32,263 nt of DNA from Saprospiraceae bacterium (GTDB lineage: Bacteria > Bacteroidota > Bacteroidia > Chitinophagales > Saprospiraceae). The stretch spans positions 1 through 32,263 of the forward strand of contig JANQRV010000055.1 of assembly GCA_028284395.1 (NCBI GenBank), given 5' to 3'. The notes under the pieces were generated by a model that saw only the letters and a list, made by a program, of their open reading frames with translations, was not told where the DNA came from and did not search any database. The position numbers and the translations under genes were made by a program. Below are positions 7,836 through 16,138 of the stretch, one piece after another (the first letter of the stretch is position 1; the number at the start of each line of letters is the position of its first letter).

Positions 7836-8663
7836 ATGAGTCAAGGCCCCATCGGAATATTCGACAGCGGATATGGCGGCTTAACGGTATTGAAAAAGAT
7901 CGTAGAAACTTTACCTGAATATGACTTTTTATATTTAGGTGACAATGCAAGGTCACCCTATGGAGTGCGATCTTTTGAAACAATTTATCAATACACTCTG
8001 CAATGTGTCCACTATCTGTTTGGACAAGGTTGTCATTTGATCATACTGGCTTGCAATACTGCCTCGGCGAAGGCTTTACGTAATATTCAACAACTGGATT
8101 TACCAAAGATTGATCCGACAAAAAGAGTTTTAGGAGTCATCCGACCTACAGTTGAAGTAATTGGCAACTACTCGAAGACCGGACACGTGGGCATACTTGG
8201 AACCACCGGTACGATTAGTTCTGAGTCCTATGTGATGGAGATTCACAAACTGTTTCCGGATATTGAGGTGTTTCAAGAGGCTTGCCCGATGTGGACGCCT
8301 TTGGTTGAAAATGGAGAATTAGAAGGAGCGGGAGCAGCCTATTTCGTGGAGAAGAATTTGACGCATTTATTTGCCCAATCGGATGACATTGATACCATAT
8401 TATTGGGGTGTACGCATTATCCACTCTTGTTGCCAATCATCCGATTATTTATTCCCAATGGAATCAAGGTCATTGCCCAAGGGGATATCGTAGCGGAAAG
8501 CCTAAAAGATTACCTGTCAAGACATCCGGAAATTGATGTCCGTTGTCGAAAAGCAGCCTGTTTAGATTTTCACACTACCGGAGATGCTCAAGACTTCGAT
8601 CGTTACGGTTCATTTTTCTTCGAGCGGGCATTAAATTCTCAGAAAGTTGAAATAAACCCATAA
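7836..8663 (+). CDS. murI: Glutamate racemase
   Basis: A 275-residue cofactor-independent racemase that makes D-glutamate for peptidoglycan. Family motifs are intact: GIFDSGYGGLTVL with Asp10, YLGDNARSPYG (33-43), the first catalytic Cys73 in ACNTASAKALR, GILGTTGTISS (119-129), and the second catalytic Cys192 in LLGCTHYPLLLP. Length is normal. It heads a compact plus-strand operon: lhgO starts 2 bases after its stop. Co-transcription with 2-hydroxyglutarate oxidation does not imply a shared pathway, although both touch glutamate/2-oxoglutarate metabolism. Confidence 0.97.
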   Translation: MSQGPIGIFDSGYGGLTVLKKIVETLPEYDFLYLGDNARSPYGVRSFETIYQYTLQCVHYLFGQGCHLIILACNTASAKALRNIQQLDLPKIDPTKRVLGVIRPTVEVIGNYSKTGHVGILGTTGTISSESYVMEIHKLFPDIEVFQEACPMWTPLVENGELEGAGAAYFVEKNLTHLFAQSDDIDTILLGCTHYPLLLPIIRLFIPNGIKVIAQGDIVAESLKDYLSRHPEIDVRCRKAACLDFHTTGDAQDFDRYGSFFFERALNSQKVEINP

Positions 8664-8664
8664 T

Positions 8665-9879
8665 ATGACAAAATCTGTTGACATCACTATCGTTGGCGCC
8701 GGAATTGTCGGGCTTGCCACCGGGTACCAATTAATCCAGAGCAACCCCAGCCTCAACATTGTGATCACCGAAAAAGAAGACGGGATTGCCCAGCATCAGA
8801 CGGGGCATAATAGTGGCGTAATCCACTCGGGCATTTATTACAAACCCGGAAGCCTGAAAGCGAAGAATTGTCGGGCGGGATATGAAAAACTGCTGGCTTT
8901 CGCCGAGCGTCACAATATTCAGTATGAATTGTGCGGAAAGGTGATTGTAGCGACCAATGAAAGTGAGCGACCACAATTGGACATCATCTTAAATAAAGGT
9001 CTGCAAAATGGTCTAAAAGGGATCCGCAAGATCGGTCCCGAGGAGACGCGTGAAATAGAACCCAATGTGAATGTTGTAGAAGCCATTATGGTCCCACAAT
9101 CCGGGATCATTGATTACAAAGATGTGGCGGCAAAACTAGCAGAGCTATTTCAGGAAAAAGGAGGTGTACTGAAGTTGCGGAGCAAACTCAGAGGCTTGAA
9201 AAAGCAAGGAGAACACCTGGTGCTGGAAACCGAATCCGGTGATTGGCCTACTAAATTATTGATCAACTGCGCTGGGCTATATGCTGATAAGATAGCCCAA
9301 ATGACTGGTCAGCGGACAAATTTCAAGATTGTTCCTTTTCGGGGAGAGTATTATGAACTGACCAAAGAAAAGCAACATTTGGTCAATCACCTCATCTACC
9401 CCGTACCAAATCCTGATTTCCCATTTCTGGGGGTTCACTATACGCGCATGATCAAAGGAGGAATTGAAGCAGGACCCAACGCAGTATTGGCTTTTCGGCG
9501 CGAAGGCTACAGTCGCTGGGATGTTTACCTGCCGGAATTATTGGAAACGCTTGGTTACCGAGGCTTTCAGAAATTGGCTGCTAAATATTGGAGGGATGGA
9601 ATGGGAGAAATGTATCGCTCCTTCTCAAAGAGAGCCTTCGTCAAAGCATTGCAGCATCTGATCCCACAAGTTGAGTACGACGACTTAGAGCGGGGAGGTG
9701 CTGGGGTTCGGGCCCAAGCATTGAACAAAGACGGGCAATTGATCGACGACTTTTTGATTTTGGAAAGCCCATCGGTTATCAACGTATGCAATGCACCTTC
9801 TCCGGCTGCAACCTCTTCTTTGTCTATTGGTGAAACCATCAGTCGACTTGCTTTGAAAAGAATTCAAACCAGCGTATGA
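8665..9879 (+). CDS. lhgO: L-2-hydroxyglutarate oxidase
   Basis: A 404-residue FAD enzyme of the LhgO/L2HGDH family that oxidises L-2-hydroxyglutarate to 2-oxoglutarate. It removes a by-product of malate and lactate dehydrogenases and passes electrons to oxygen or the quinone pool. The N-terminal FAD motif is ITIVGAGIVGLATG with GxGxxG at 11-16. It is followed by the family signature QTGHNSGVIHSGIYYKPGSL (about 47-66), PQSGIIDYKDVA, and the C-terminal GGAGVRAQALNKDGQLIDDF and APSPAATSSLSIGE that close around the flavin. No membrane segment is evident; family members are peripheral membrane proteins. Its stop overlaps the start of the next gene by ATGA. Confidence 0.94.
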   Translation: MTKSVDITIVGAGIVGLATGYQLIQSNPSLNIVITEKEDGIAQHQTGHNSGVIHSGIYYKPGSLKAKNCRAGYEKLLAFAERHNIQYELCGKVIVATNESERPQLDIILNKGLQNGLKGIRKIGPEETREIEPNVNVVEAIMVPQSGIIDYKDVAAKLAELFQEKGGVLKLRSKLRGLKKQGEHLVLETESGDWPTKLLINCAGLYADKIAQMTGQRTNFKIVPFRGEYYELTKEKQHLVNHLIYPVPNPDFPFLGVHYTRMIKGGIEAGPNAVLAFRREGYSRWDVYLPELLETLGYRGFQKLAAKYWRDGMGEMYRSFSKRAFVKALQHLIPQVEYDDLERGGAGVRAQALNKDGQLIDDFLILESPSVINVCNAPSPAATSSLSIGETISRLALKRIQTSV

Positions 9880-10943
9880 AGTACAGTAATTACCTGCAAT
9901 TATGGGCGGTGCTATTGATGGTATTGTCTCTGGCTAGTTGCCAGAATCGACAGCAAACGAAACACGCTGCCATACCGGTTATTCAGCAAGTTGACTCGTT
10001 TTATGTTGCAGCCAGTGTGAGAGCTTTAGAGGTAGTTGATGATCAAACGGTTTGGTTTGCCGGATCAGGTGGCCATTATGGTTACACTGAAGACGGTGGC
10101 GGCACTTGGACAAATAACGTTATTCGAGAAGATACCTTGGTGCCGCATTTTCGTTCCATTGCGGTAACCAAGCAGGCTGTATTTCTACTGAGTATTGGTT
10201 CGCCGGCCTTACTTTATCGATCTACCGACAAAGGTGCCAACTGGCAAATCGTTTATCGGGAGGATCACCCCAGCGCTTTCTATGATGCTATGGCCTTTTG
10301 GGATGAAAAAGAGGGTATTGCTATTGGAGATCCGACTGATGGTTGTATGTCCGTGATCATTACACGTGATGGAGGAGTTAGTTGGAATAAAGTTCCCTGT
10401 TCGAAGTTGCCCTCGACGATTGAGGGAGAAGCGGCTTTCGCAGCTTCTAATTCCAACGTTGCTGTATCAGGAGACAAGGCATGGATGGTGAGTGGAGGAG
10501 AACAATCTCGTGTGTTTTATTCTATTGATCGAGGTAGATCTTGGTCCGTGTTCGAAACCCCCGTTGTACAAGGAGGTGCGATGACCGGCATTTTTACTGT
10601 AGACTTTTGGGATGAGAAAACGGGGATTGTATTCGGAGGGGATTGGGAAGATAAAGAGCGGTTTTTTCAAAATAAGGCAGTAACAACAGATGGGGGGCAG
10701 AATTGGTCACTCATTTCCGATGGGAAATACCCCGGCTTTCGTTCGTGTGTGCAATATGTGCCGGGGGGGAAAGGCCAAGAAATTATGGCAGTTGGTATTC
10801 CCGGGATTGCCTATTCAAATGACGGAGGCCAAAATTGGCATTCATTGAGCGAAGAAAGTTACTATACCCTTCGTTTTGGCTCTTCGATCAATACTGCCTG
10901 GCTGGCAGGAAATTGGAAGATCGGCAAAATTCAATGGGAATAG
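9876..10943 (+). CDS. Ycf48/BNR-repeat lipoprotein
   Basis: A 355-residue exported lipoprotein: hydrophobic N-terminus with lipobox LASC (Cys22). The body is a beta-propeller of the Ycf48/Hcf136 or sialidase-like Asp-box type. At least six Asp-box motifs (S/T-x-D-x-G-x-x-W) are visible: TEDGGGTW, STDKGANW, TRDGGVSW, SIDRGRSW, TTDGGQNW and SNDGGQNW. In cyanobacteria Ycf48 helps assemble photosystem II. No photosynthesis gene is present here, so the role must differ, perhaps as a binding scaffold. Sialidase catalytic residues cannot be claimed. It overlaps lhgO by 4 bases, so it is very likely co-translated. The aminotransferase follows 50 bases after its stop. Confidence 0.88.
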   Translation: MKYSNYLQLWAVLLMVLSLASCQNRQQTKHAAIPVIQQVDSFYVAASVRALEVVDDQTVWFAGSGGHYGYTEDGGGTWTNNVIREDTLVPHFRSIAVTKQAVFLLSIGSPALLYRSTDKGANWQIVYREDHPSAFYDAMAFWDEKEGIAIGDPTDGCMSVIITRDGGVSWNKVPCSKLPSTIEGEAAFAASNSNVAVSGDKAWMVSGGEQSRVFYSIDRGRSWSVFETPVVQGGAMTGIFTVDFWDEKTGIVFGGDWEDKERFFQNKAVTTDGGQNWSLISDGKYPGFRSCVQYVPGGKGQEIMAVGIPGIAYSNDGGQNWHSLSEESYYTLRFGSSINTAWLAGNWKIGKIQWE

Positions 10944-10993
10944 GGTCTTGAAATTTAGTACTATATTCGCCCAGAAAAAAATCTTTCTTAAAG

Positions 10994-12136
10994 ATGAAGA
11001 TCCATTCCAAGCTGCCCAACGTTGGAACGACCATTTTTACGGTCATGTCCGCTCTTGCTAACGAACACAATGCCATCAATCTTTCTCAAGGCTTTCCTAA
11101 TTGGGATTGCCCACAACGACTCAAGGATCTAGTAAATCATTATTTGCAAAAGGGAATGAACCAGTATTGCCCGATGGCTGGAGTAGGAGTCCTACGTGAA
11201 GAATTAGCTGTAAAAGTGAAGAATTTGTACGACCTCGAAGTCGACCCTGGAAATGAAGTTACGGTTGTGGCGGGTGCAACACAAGGCATCTTTACGGCAA
11301 TTACGGCCTTCATCAGGAAAGGGGATGAGGTCATATTGATCGAGCCCGCATACGATTGTTATGCTCCGGGCATCGAGGTAGTTGAAGGAGTTCCAGTCGC
11401 GTACGAACTCAGCGCACCTGACTACCAGATTAATTGGGATGAAATCCAAGAACTGATTACTCCTAAAACGCGAATGATCATCATCAACACTCCCCAAAAC
11501 CCAATTGGGAAGACTTTGAAAGAAGAGGATTTACAGGCTTTGGACAGGATCACACGTGACACGGAGATCTTAGTTTTAAGTGATGAAGTATATGAACATC
11601 TTGTCTATGATGGCAAGGATCATCAAAGTATTTTACGCTACCCCGAATTGTTTAAGCGAGGCATTGCCGTTTATAGTTTTGGTAAGACCTTTCACAACAC
11701 CGGTTGGAAGGTTGGTTACTGTGTGGCACCCGAATACCTGATGAAAGAATTTAGAAAAGTACATCAGTTTAATGTTTTTACCGTCAATTCTTTTGTTCAA
11801 TACGGTATCGCAGATTTCTTAAAGGAGCCCGAGTTTTATCTATCTCTCCCTAATTTTTACCAGCAAAAGCGCGATTTTTTTGGTGAAGCAATGAAGGGCT
11901 CCCGCCTGAAGCCATTGGACTCGGAAGGCACCTATTTTCAGCTGTTTGAATACGGTCATATCAGCGATATGCCGGACACGGAATTTGCGAAGTGGATGAC
12001 TACGGAAATAGGAGTGGCCGCCATTCCCGTTTCTGTTTTCTATACGAGCCGAAAGGATGAGAAAATGATTCGCTTATGTTTTGCCAAGACCGAAGACTTA
12101 TTGGAGGAGGCAGGAAAGCTGTTGAGGAATATCTGA
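10994..12136 (+). CDS. Methionine/kynurenine-type PLP aminotransferase
   Basis: A 380-residue class I/II (fold type I) aminotransferase most like YbdL methionine aminotransferase and kynurenine-oxoglutarate transaminases. Visible residues: LSQGFPNWDCP (30-40), which shapes the substrate pocket, AGATQGIF (93-100, phosphate site), Asn169 in NTPQNPIG, Asp197 and Tyr200 in LSDEVYEHL, and the Schiff-base Lys231 in YSFGKTFHNTGWKVGY. A late MIRLCFAK carries the carboxylate-binding Arg. It would transfer an amino group from Met, Phe, Tyr or similar to a keto acid, and could feed phenylpyruvate-type acids to the HPPD encoded 3 kb away. That link is inference. It may be the last gene of the murI operon. 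Confidence 0.9.
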   Translation: MKIHSKLPNVGTTIFTVMSALANEHNAINLSQGFPNWDCPQRLKDLVNHYLQKGMNQYCPMAGVGVLREELAVKVKNLYDLEVDPGNEVTVVAGATQGIFTAITAFIRKGDEVILIEPAYDCYAPGIEVVEGVPVAYELSAPDYQINWDEIQELITPKTRMIIINTPQNPIGKTLKEEDLQALDRITRDTEILVLSDEVYEHLVYDGKDHQSILRYPELFKRGIAVYSFGKTFHNTGWKVGYCVAPEYLMKEFRKVHQFNVFTVNSFVQYGIADFLKEPEFYLSLPNFYQQKRDFFGEAMKGSRLKPLDSEGTYFQLFEYGHISDMPDTEFAKWMTTEIGVAAIPVSVFYTSRKDEKMIRLCFAKTEDLLEEAGKLLRNI

Positions 12137-12142
12137 AGAAAG

Positions 12143-12197
12143 GACCCTCCACTCAAAGGTGAATGAAGGGTCTGACCAAACTTAGTTAATCTTTTTT
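12143..12197 (+). terminator. Likely terminator between convergent genes
   Basis: An imperfect 12-bp stem, GACCCTCCACTC (12143-12154) with GAATGAAGGGTC (12161-12172), has two mismatches and a 6-base loop and follows the aminotransferase stop. A T7 run comes 17 bases later. Read on the minus strand the stem is followed by CTTTCTT, so it may stop transcription from both sides. Confidence 0.5.
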
Positions 12198-13274
12198 TTA
12201 TTTCTCCTGGGAAACTTCATATTTCCTGGCGGGTAACTCTTCGGTGATCTTGATTTCTTTCATTTTGGAGTAGAAAGAAAACAGGTAACTTCTTATTTCA
12301 GAGCGGCTCTTTTTACTTAGGATTTTCATGTCCTTTACTATTTGGTCTAATTCCGACTTTTTCTCCTTGTAGAATTTTAGTGTTGGTTTCAATTCATTTG
12401 GAGCAGTGAATCCAATGTAGGCTCGATCCGTAATCTTTCTCAATCCATAGTTTGGATTTGGGAGGGCATAAGGGGCGTTTACCATTCCAGCAAAATCAAA
12501 GTCATACGGCACGGGTGTCAATTTATCATTGATGATCAACAATTTAATGTTCTTGGCCGTTGTCAGACTCCAATCGGAATTGCCGATCATATACTGGAAA
12601 ACAGCTACTCGGTCAAGATCTTCCTGATGAAAATCAACTGCAGTTCTGCCAAAGCAATTTTCACAATTTTCAGCATTGAACCGAGACCTCAACTGAGCCA
12701 AATCCTCAATGAGGAAGGCCCACTGCTCCATTTCCTCTTGTGTACCAACATCTCGATAAGTAATTTTCAAGAGTTGAACACGAAAACTTATTGGAGTCAG
12801 AGCATTATATAGCTTATAAGCCAGGTATTCTTTTTTAAGGACTTGTTCTGCTTCATCAATTTCAGAAATACAGAAAGGGACCATTTTGAGATCGTTGAAG
12901 TCTGCCAGTCCTGCCTCTTTCAGGTCGTCTTTTTTGAATTTCCATTTTAAAGGTGGGAGTTCGCTACAGTGAATTCTTCGGTAAGCCCCACGCAGTTTCA
13001 CCTTCATGTTCCAAGATTGCTCTTTCCCAAATTGATCTTTGAAAAAAATGTTCGCTTTTTGATACTCATCACTCAAACGTTCGGCTTTCAAAGTCTCCAC
13101 ATCCGTCTCAAGTGTGAGTTCCAGTACCTCCTGGTAATGCATTAGATCAAAAATGCTGGTCTGATCACCGATGTTGGGATCATGGGAATTTGCAAGTACC
13201 AGGCCCGGGAAGCAAATCCCAAGAAGCAACAACATTCTCTGACTAAAACGATGGTATTTTTTGGATAAATTCAT
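12198..13274 (-). CDS. Secreted CotH-like (atypical kinase fold) protein
   Basis: A 358-residue protein with a signal peptide (about 1-29, LLLLGICFPGLVLANS). The body shows the pattern of the spore-coat CotH protein-kinase-like fold. A VKLRGAYRR strand (92-100) is followed by LKWKF, as in the CotH motif RGN...KK.Y.LKF. An EYLAYKLYNAL helix corresponds to the nucleotide-contact helix. FQYMIGNSDWSLTTAKNIKLL (Asp234, Asn242) looks like the catalytic loop NxDxxxxN, and TPVPYDFDFAG (Asp258, Asp260) like the metal-binding PWDLD motif. CotH kinases phosphorylate secreted proteins on Ser/Thr. Assignment rests on motif order only and is distant. It is a single gene, convergent with the aminotransferase. 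The substrate is unknown. Confidence 0.6.
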   Translation of the reverse strand: MNLSKKYHRFSQRMLLLLGICFPGLVLANSHDPNIGDQTSIFDLMHYQEVLELTLETDVETLKAERLSDEYQKANIFFKDQFGKEQSWNMKVKLRGAYRRIHCSELPPLKWKFKKDDLKEAGLADFNDLKMVPFCISEIDEAEQVLKKEYLAYKLYNALTPISFRVQLLKITYRDVGTQEEMEQWAFLIEDLAQLRSRFNAENCENCFGRTAVDFHQEDLDRVAVFQYMIGNSDWSLTTAKNIKLLIINDKLTPVPYDFDFAGMVNAPYALPNPNYGLRKITDRAYIGFTAPNELKPTLKFYKEKKSELDQIVKDMKILSKKSRSEIRSYLFSFYSKMKEIKITEELPARKYEVSQEK

Positions 13275-13602
13275 GGATTAATGTTTTCTGTAGAATTGTT
13301 GAGACAAATATGATCGGAAATTGTTGCCACATACAGGTCAGTAAAAGACAATAAATGGTCAAAATGGGACATTTGTCTCTGCTTTTTAACCAATCAAATT
13401 TTAATAATCAGCCAGAATGAGGTAGAGAAATTGACCCAATACCAACATGTGGTCCTAAATAATGGCTATCGCTGCAGGATTTAGAATTTTATTTGGTAAA
13501 GAAATTTCTTTTCTGAAAAATTAATTTCCTGGGAAGTAAATACCGATCTTGGGTAAAAATGAGACGTGATCCGAGCTTTTTAGAAAGCTCATTTTTGCTG
13601 GC
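13275..13602. other. Intergenic region between CotH-like and AraC genes
   Basis: These 328 bases lie between two minus-strand genes. They include a near-palindrome GGGACATTTGTCTC (13366-13379), AT-rich sequence, and at 13573-13590 a hairpin, GAGCTTT-TTAG-AAAGCTC, followed by ATTTTTG. The last is a possible weak terminator, but it has a T run only on the plus strand, where no gene precedes it. No small ORF with a credible start was seen. Confidence 0.5.
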
Positions 13603-14487
13603 TCAGAAGCGTTTTCTGAATTCTGCTGGCGTAATTTCAGCATATTTTTTAAAAAATTTTACGAAGTTAGTGGGCGCTTCAAAACCAGTCATATAAGCAA
13701 TTTCCTTAATGCTCAAATTGGTATTCATGAGCAGGCGCTTTATTTCTAGAATTAAAGTCTCATTGATGTAATTTTTTGCTGGCATTTTTACAATTTCCTG
13801 AGTAATTCGATTCAACTTCTTTGTGGAAAAACCCAATTCACGGGCATAAAAGTGCACTTGCCGATTGGAGACCATTTGTTTTTTTAACAGACGTTGAAAG
13901 CTAGAAAATTCCTCCTGGTAATAGGACCGTGACTGTGTTTTTAATTTTCGTTTTCGGATACGCTCTGCTTGAAATAGAAAAATCTTGAGTGTAGACTGGA
14001 TGATTTCTTCCGTCGCAAAGTCGTCCGCGGTTTCATACTCCTCTTTCATCCGATAGATCAATTCCGCGAATTTGTCGAAATTCTCTTTTTTCAAATGCAT
14101 GACCGGGGCATAAAGATGATAATTGTAGATACTCATTTGCTGCATCAAATGGGAACCGAGGCTGCTTCTCTCCAGAAATTTTTCGGTAAACAATAATATG
14201 AATGCTTCCATCCTGGAATTCTTTTCGAATGCATGCACCTGCTCTTTACTCAAGAAAATAATACTGCCCTTCCGAAAACTGAATTTCTCAAAATCAATGA
14301 AATGATGACCTCGACCCTTGGTTACGAACAAAATAGCGTAGAAGGCAATCCGATGTGGTCTAAAGGGACTGTGACCGCTCCGTCCCCTTCCGCTAAGAGC
14401 TTCCTCAATAGAAATTAGTTCAAATTCAAAACGCTTTTGTTGCGCGTTTAAGAAACTGATCTGTGGTATTTCAGCGGATTTTCGCAT
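13603..14487 (-). CDS. AraC-family transcriptional regulator
   Basis: A 294-residue regulator. The N-terminal half (about 15-170) is a cupin-like sensor, with GRGHHFIDFEKFSFRKGSII resembling AraC-type ligand-binding strands. The C-terminal ~100 residues are the double helix-turn-helix: ARELGFSTKKLNRITQEIV (first HTH), then LSIKEIAYMTGFEAPTNF with KKYAEITPAEFRKRF (second HTH and signature). The ligand is unknown. It is transcribed away from hppD, 439 bases distant, and is a candidate regulator of that cluster or itself. This is inferred from position only, and the palindromes before hppD look more like MarR/Lrp-type sites than AraC direct repeats. Confidence 0.9.
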   Translation of the reverse strand: MRKSAEIPQISFLNAQQKRFEFELISIEEALSGRGRSGHSPFRPHRIAFYAILFVTKGRGHHFIDFEKFSFRKGSIIFLSKEQVHAFEKNSRMEAFILLFTEKFLERSSLGSHLMQQMSIYNYHLYAPVMHLKKENFDKFAELIYRMKEEYETADDFATEEIIQSTLKIFLFQAERIRKRKLKTQSRSYYQEEFSSFQRLLKKQMVSNRQVHFYARELGFSTKKLNRITQEIVKMPAKNYINETLILEIKRLLMNTNLSIKEIAYMTGFEAPTNFVKFFKKYAEITPAEFRKRF

Positions 14488-14785
14488 TCTTAGAACAATA
14501 AAGTTGTATTCCTTATCTTGACTCTTCGACTTCGAACGCCAAACATAATAAAGATCATCTAGGCCACAAAAGGGCTTCTCCGATCATCATAGCCGCTACC
14601 AGTTTTTCAACCATTTATATTTCTGCCATCGTTCTAAAGCTGGCACGATTTAATGATTTGCGGGATAGTTCGAACCGGAATGCCTTTCATAGTCCCTTTT
14701 TTTGGCGTTGGTCTCTAACGTCGTGATTTTTGTTCCTTAAGTTTATCAGACACCAACGAAATGTAAACCCTATTTGCTTACCTCG

Positions 14786-14820
14786 AAATGGAGAAGGAAG
14801 ATACGCTTCCTTCTCCATTT
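14786..14820 (+). terminator. Orphan 15-bp hairpin, terminator-like
   Basis: AAATGGAGAAGGAAG (14786-14800) pairs perfectly with CTTCCTTCTCCATTT (14806-14820) around a 5-base loop ATACG, then TCCC. It sits upstream of the hppD promoter with no plus-strand gene before it for 2.6 kb. It could end a small RNA, insulate the hppD promoter, or stop antisense transcription. The T tract is short. Confidence 0.6.
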
Positions 14821-14843
14821 TCCCATTAATTCACTTCTATTGC

Positions 14844-14910
14844 TGCAATAACTATTGCAATGACAAATTAATTTCCATAAATTTGTCTTGACAACTATTA
14901 TTGTTGCAAC
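14844..14910 (+). promoter_or_regulatory. hppD promoter with palindromic operator candidates
   Basis: A -7 box TAAATTTG (14878-14885) and a TTG (14855-14857) are spaced 20 bases apart, a good match to the Bacteroidota -33/-7 pattern. A 7+7 palindrome, TGCAATA-AC-TATTGCA (14844-14859), covers the -33 element. GTTGCAAC (14903-14910) with a second ACAACTATTATTGTTGC arrangement lies just downstream. Similar TTGCAA half sites on both sides of the start suggest repression by a dimeric MarR- or Lrp-like protein. Confidence 0.6.
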
Positions 14911-14926
14911 TAAATAAACCAAAGTT

Positions 14927-16060
14927 ATGCCAAATACCATTGTAGCTATTCCAAAAATCTTTGATCAGGCGGCAGATTTCATGCCTATTAATGGTACTGA
15001 TTATATCGAATTGTACGTTAGCAATGCGAAGCAAGCCGCTCATTATTATAAAACTGCCTTTGGCTTCCAGTCGCTAGCTTACGCCGGCCTGGAAACTGGT
15101 TTGACCGATCGGGAGTCTTACGTTGTTGTACAAGATAAGATCAGATTGGTTTTAACCTCTCCGCTTAGGAGTGGAACGATGATCGGAAAACATATCGATA
15201 AGCATGGTGACGGGGTGAAAGTAGTCGCTTTGTGGGTTGACGACGCTACTTATGCTTATCATGAAGCAGTCAAGAGAGGGGCGGAACCATTTTTGGAACC
15301 GGTTATGGAACTAGATGAATATGGGAAGGTAGTGCGTTCCGGAATTCATACCTACGGCGAAGTCGTGCATATCTTTATAGAGAGAAGGGATTATGATGGT
15401 GTTTTTCTGCCTGGTTTCAAGAAATGGGAAAGCCATTATAATCCGACTGCAACCGGTCTGAAGTATGTTGATCACATGGTAGGTAATGTAGATCTTGGAC
15501 GCATGGACTACTGGGTAGATTTTTATGAAAAGGTAATGGGTTTCGTCAATATCTTATCTTTTGATGACAAGGATATTTCTACGGAATACACTGCTCTGAT
15601 GAGTAAAGTGATGAGTAATGGAAACGGCCGAATTAAATTCCCCATCAATGAACCCGCTCCTGGATTGAAAAAATCGCAAGTAGAAGAATATCTTGAATTT
15701 TATGAAGGGGAAGGTGTTCAACACATTGCGGTCGCTACCGATGATATTGTAGCAACAGTGACCGATTTACGAAATCGAGGTGTGGAATTCCTTCAGGTGC
15801 CTGCAACCTATTATGACGTTTTGGAAAAACGGGTTGGAAAAATCGATGAGGACATTGATAGTCTACGGGACTTAGGTATTTTAGTCGACCGGGATGAAGA
15901 AGGATATCTATTGCAGATTTTTACAAAGACGGTACAGGCCCGGCCGACCATGTTTTTCGAAATTATTCAACGAAAAGGTGCGCAATCTTTTGGTAAGGGC
16001 AACTTCAAAGCCTTGTTCGAAGCTTTAGAACGCGAACAAGAGTTGAGAGGTACGCTTTAG
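14927..16060 (+). CDS. hppD: 4-hydroxyphenylpyruvate dioxygenase
   Basis: A 377-residue non-haem iron dioxygenase that turns 4-hydroxyphenylpyruvate into homogentisate in tyrosine breakdown. It has two VOC modules. The second carries the iron ligands His183 (VDHMVGNV), His266 (GVQHIAVAT) and Glu345 (FFEIIQRKG). The C-terminal gating helix motif FGKGNFKALFEALEREQELR is intact, which argues for HPPD rather than 4-hydroxymandelate synthase. Homogentisate dioxygenase and fumarylacetoacetase, the next steps, are not in the window. The product may be used elsewhere, for example for pyomelanin or by genes at another locus. It is the first gene of a plus-strand cluster with the cyclase (79 bases later) and the FAD/Fe-S protein, under a well-formed promoter. 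Confidence 0.96.
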   Translation: MPNTIVAIPKIFDQAADFMPINGTDYIELYVSNAKQAAHYYKTAFGFQSLAYAGLETGLTDRESYVVVQDKIRLVLTSPLRSGTMIGKHIDKHGDGVKVVALWVDDATYAYHEAVKRGAEPFLEPVMELDEYGKVVRSGIHTYGEVVHIFIERRDYDGVFLPGFKKWESHYNPTATGLKYVDHMVGNVDLGRMDYWVDFYEKVMGFVNILSFDDKDISTEYTALMSKVMSNGNGRIKFPINEPAPGLKKSQVEEYLEFYEGEGVQHIAVATDDIVATVTDLRNRGVEFLQVPATYYDVLEKRVGKIDEDIDSLRDLGILVDRDEEGYLLQIFTKTVQARPTMFFEIIQRKGAQSFGKGNFKALFEALEREQELRGTL

Positions 16061-16138
16061 GTTGCTTTTGCCAACCGACCGAGCTTTGGTTTCGAGAAGA
16101 AAACACTAAGCTGGTTTTTGTTATTTTTGATCAGCAAA

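Larger units (their letters stand above)
14488..14926. other. Divergent intergenic region, AraC gene / hppD
   Basis: These 439 bases have no ORF. Contents in order: the AraC promoter side without a clear box, about 250 bases of mixed sequence, a 15-bp perfect hairpin at 14786-14820, and the hppD promoter with palindromic half sites at 14844-14910. Confidence 0.7.

Noticed and set aside
8765..9110. Several minus-strand ORFs of 63-81 codons within lhgO
   Set aside because: Antisense shadows of a clear enzyme gene, mutually overlapping and without conserved motifs.
13573..13590. 7-bp hairpin GAGCTTT/AAAGCTC as AraC terminator
   Set aside because: The T tract is on the plus strand, while the AraC gene is transcribed on the minus strand, so it does not fit as its terminator; kept only as a note in the intergenic entry.
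13590..13602. TTTTTGCTGGC near the AraC gene end, and a similar TTTTTTGCTGGC around 13770
   Set aside because: Only about ten bases match the repeat family; no core or terminal repeats, and the second lies in coding sequence.
14927..16060. 4-hydroxymandelate synthase instead of HPPD
   Set aside because: The complete HPPD C-terminal helix and EIIQRKG motif are present, and no glycopeptide biosynthesis genes are nearby.
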